The notes beneath the pieces are model-generated. The model was not told the origin of the DNA. It saw only the letters and a list, made by a program, of their open reading frames with translations, and made no database searches. 7,739 nucleotides of DNA, taken from positions 1 through 7,739 of the forward strand of contig JAGVFV010000196.1 of assembly GCA_020057445.1 (NCBI GenBank), written 5' to 3'. Position numbers and translations under genes: made by a program. Below are positions 6,314 through 7,739 of this stretch, in pieces (position 1 is the stretch's first letter; the number at the start of each line of letters is the position of its first letter). The DNA is from an archaeon (lineage in GTDB: Archaea > Nanobdellota > Nanobdellia > Woesearchaeales > JAHJEM01).

Positions 6314-7102
6314 TTATACCATGCGTGACGACTGCGGATTGAGGTTCTGCCTGATGAACTCAAGCATGATCTGGTTGCTCGTCGTGGTGTAGCACGTCTC
6401 GGCAAGCGTGATCAGGTTGTTGTTGAGGCAGACATCTCCCAAGTGATTGAGCCTTTCGTTGTCATGCGCGGCAGTGTACGCTGTCTGTGCGTAAGCGTAC
6501 TGGCTTTCGGATAGCGAGAGGTCGCCGATGTAGGAGAGCTTCTCAGCGTCGCCATTATTCTCGTAGATCTCGATCGCAAAGTCCCATTTGCCTTTCCTGA
6601 TGCAGTCTTCGCCGACTTCGTTGAGCAGCTTCTTGTCCTTGAGGTGCTTGAATGCGGAAATGGCATTCTTCACATGCCCCATGGCAAGGCTCTTTTCTCC
6701 GATGCGTCGAAGGTTCCCTTCGTCGTTGGCGAGGCGGAAGGCATTGATCGCTTTGTCGCCGTCTCCTGTGTTTTCGTAGTAGTAGCCGATCTCGGTGAGC
6801 TTCTCCCTGTTGCCGGTGAGGATGAACACTTTCATCGCGGCAGTGGAATTGCCGCGCCTGATGTATTCTTCGCCAAGCGTGTTGAGGAGCTGCCGTCTCA
6901 TGTCGTCTGAAAACATGGAGAGGTTGATGCTCTCGATGCCTTTGTCGAGGAGGATTGGCAGGAACCGCTTGAAGTTGGCAAGGTCTGCCTTTGACAGTGT
7001 CGATCCTCGTGAAGGTATTGCTTCAGTCTTGTTGTGGTGGTTTTCTTCCACGATGTTCGTGACCATCTTTTGGATGATCGCGTCGTTTCGAAGGTCAGTC
7101 AT
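6314..7102 (-). CDS. TPR-like helical-repeat protein (262 aa) encoded directly after ftsZ
   Basis: Residues 73-246 are six consecutive repeats of exactly 29 residues, each with a hydrophobic residue at 1 and 4, Gly at 5, Ala at 17 and Phe/Tyr at 21. These spacings match the Gly8, Ala20 and Phe24 positions of the 34-residue tetratricopeptide repeat, so this is probably a shortened TPR-type alpha-solenoid, a protein-protein interaction scaffold. Residues 1-72 are a non-repeat N-terminal region with a predicted helix around 37-55 (LSKADLANFKRFLPILLDKG). Residues 247-262 are a short capping tail. There is no signal peptide or membrane segment, so it is cytoplasmic. The ATG is preceded by a strong GGAGG 8 bases upstream and begins 15 bases after the ftsZ stop. 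The linkage suggests a partner or regulator of FtsZ, but that is inference. The sequence alone cannot assign a ligand. Confidence 0.93.
   Translation of the reverse strand: MTDLRNDAIIQKMVTNIVEENHHNKTEAIPSRGSTLSKADLANFKRFLPILLDKGIESINLSMFSDDMRRQLLNTLGEEYIRRGNSTAAMKVFILTGNREKLTEIGYYYENTGDGDKAINAFRLANDEGNLRRIGEKSLAMGHVKNAISAFKHLKDKKLLNEVGEDCIRKGKWDFAIEIYENNGDAEKLSYIGDLSLSESQYAYAQTAYTAAHDNERLNHLGDVCLNNNLITLAETCYTTTSNQIMLEFIRQNLNPQSSRMV
6365..6886 (-). repeat. Six tandem 29-residue helix-turn-helix repeats
   Basis: Repeats begin at protein residues 73, 102, 131, 160, 189 and 218, with no insertions or deletions between them. Leu1, Gly5, Ala17 and an aromatic at 21 occur in all six, and Gly12 in the first four. 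Charged residues, often Asp, Glu or Lys, fill 25-29 before the next repeat. The DNA of the copies is well diverged, so this is an old protein-level repeat and not a recent tandem duplication. Confidence 0.92.
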
Positions 7103-7110
7103 TTTGCATC

Positions 7111-7115
7111 CCTCC
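7111..7115 (-). promoter_or_regulatory. Strong ribosome binding site of the TPR-like gene
   Basis: GGAGG, within AAGGAGGG, lies 8 bases before the ATG at 7102 and begins right after the ftsZ TGA (7120-7118). An ATG at 7109-7107 is too close to the site and would give only four codons, so the 7102 start is preferred. The arrangement favours re-initiation by ribosomes finishing ftsZ. Confidence 0.85.
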
Positions 7116-7117
7116 TT

Positions 7118-7739
7118 TCAGTAGAACCGGATTCCGAGTTCTTCTGAAATTTCAGCTTTTTTCTTTTTTGATTGGACGGCGGTGTCTTTCCCCATGATCC
7201 ATGGGCTCTTGACTCCTGTCATGATGGTCATCACCGTGACTCTTCCTTTCATGTTGTCTGTGATCCTTGCACCCCAGATGACGTTTGCGTCGTCGTCCAT
7301 GGCTTCAGTGACCATCTCGCCTATTTGAGACACTTCGTCGAGTTTCAGGTCAGGCCCGCCTTCTATGTGGATGAGGGCTCCTGTCGCTCCCTCATAGCTC
7401 ACGTCGAGCAAGGGGTTGGAAAGTGCGCCGCGGACTGCCTCTTCGACCTTGTTTGTCGTGTCTGATGATCCGATGCCGATGCATGCGACTCCGCCGTTTG
7501 TCATGATCGCTTTGACGTCTGCAAAGTCGAGGTTGACGAGGCTTGGGATCGCTATGGTCTCGACGATTCCCTTGATCATGGTCGAGACGAGTTCGTTTGC
7601 GACGGCAAATGCCTCTGTGACAGGAAGGTTTCCTGCAATCTGCACAAGCCTGTTGTTGTCGATGGCGATGACCGTGTCTGAGACTGAGCGCAGTTTCTGG
7701 AGGCCGAATTCTGCCTTGTCTATCCTTGCGCGCTCGATC
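7118..7739 (-). CDS. ftsZ: Cell division GTPase FtsZ, C-terminal 206 residues (5' end outside window)
   Basis: FtsZ is the tubulin-like GTPase that polymerises into the division ring. The visible part starts in the linking region (AEFGLQKLRSVSDTVIAIDN). It contains the T7 synergy loop NLDFADV (bases 7534-7514), whose two Asp residues complete the GTPase site of the neighbouring subunit. Next comes the C-terminal domain with NPLLDVSYEGATGALIHIEGG, VIWGARI and VTVMTIMTGVKSPWIMG. The GTP-binding GGGTGTG loop lies beyond the window edge. After the globular domain only about 23 residues remain, ending SKKKKAEISEELGIRFY, a short basic linker plus terminal peptide. From memory the VIWGARI/MKGRVTVM region reads most like archaeal FtsZ2, but the subgroup is not settled. 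Many euryarchaea have secE and spt5 next to an ftsZ; here the following genes are a helical-repeat protein and a coiled-coil protein. Confidence 0.97.
   Translation of the reverse strand, partial: IERARIDKAEFGLQKLRSVSDTVIAIDNNRLVQIAGNLPVTEAFAVANELVSTMIKGIVETIAIPSLVNLDFADVKAIMTNGGVACIGIGSSDTTNKVEEAVRGALSNPLLDVSYEGATGALIHIEGGPDLKLDEVSQIGEMVTEAMDDDANVIWGARITDNMKGRVTVMTIMTGVKSPWIMGKDTAVQSKKKKAEISEELGIRFY

Noticed and set aside
6301..6405. A 35-codon upstream extension of the coiled-coil protein gene
   Set aside because: It overlaps the 3' end of the TPR-like gene and gives an Arg/Thr/Ser-rich stretch. The ATG at 6300 has a well-spaced GAGGT site and begins the coiled coil directly.
7118..7645. 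FtsZ starting at the GTG at 7645
   Set aside because: The frame continues to the window edge with conserved FtsZ sequence (AEFGLQKL, DTVIAIDNNRL), so the GTG codes for an internal valine.

Overview
The window looks like a piece of an archaeal chromosome, most plausibly from an uncultivated (DPANN-type) lineage. The reasons are an archaeal-style FtsZ, strong GGAGG/GAGGT ribosome binding sites, a T-rich terminator, and a giant secreted protein dense in N-glycosylation sequons and built from Ig-like modules. No rRNA or other phylogenetic marker is present, so the lineage is an inference. Coding density is high and base composition looks even across the genes.

Layout. Bases 1-5640 (+) are the C-terminal 1,879 codons of a very large extracellular multidomain protein whose beginning lies before the window. 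It runs from two galactose-binding-like beta-sandwiches through a CARDB-like domain and several Ig/cadherin-like modules to three copies of a composite unit (Ig-like domain plus a four-cysteine domain). Bases 5641-5823 are a short intergenic gap between convergent genes. It holds a hairpin plus T-tract terminator for the minus-strand genes and one other small inverted repeat. Bases 5824-7739 (-) carry three tightly packed genes, in transcription order: the C-terminal part of ftsZ, a 262-residue protein with six exact 29-residue TPR-like repeats, and a 158-residue protein with an N-terminal leucine-zipper coiled coil, a Gln-rich disordered middle and a short conserved-looking C-terminal tail.

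How the genes fit together. The three minus-strand genes are separated by 15 and 13 bases, each downstream gene has a ribosome binding site directly after the preceding stop codon, and a single terminator follows the last one. They are therefore probably one transcript. A helical-repeat scaffold and a coiled-coil/disordered adaptor co-expressed with FtsZ form a plausible, undescribed cell-division accessory set. This is the main candidate for something new here. The convergent giant surface protein is probably functionally separate, a cell-surface adhesin or envelope component.
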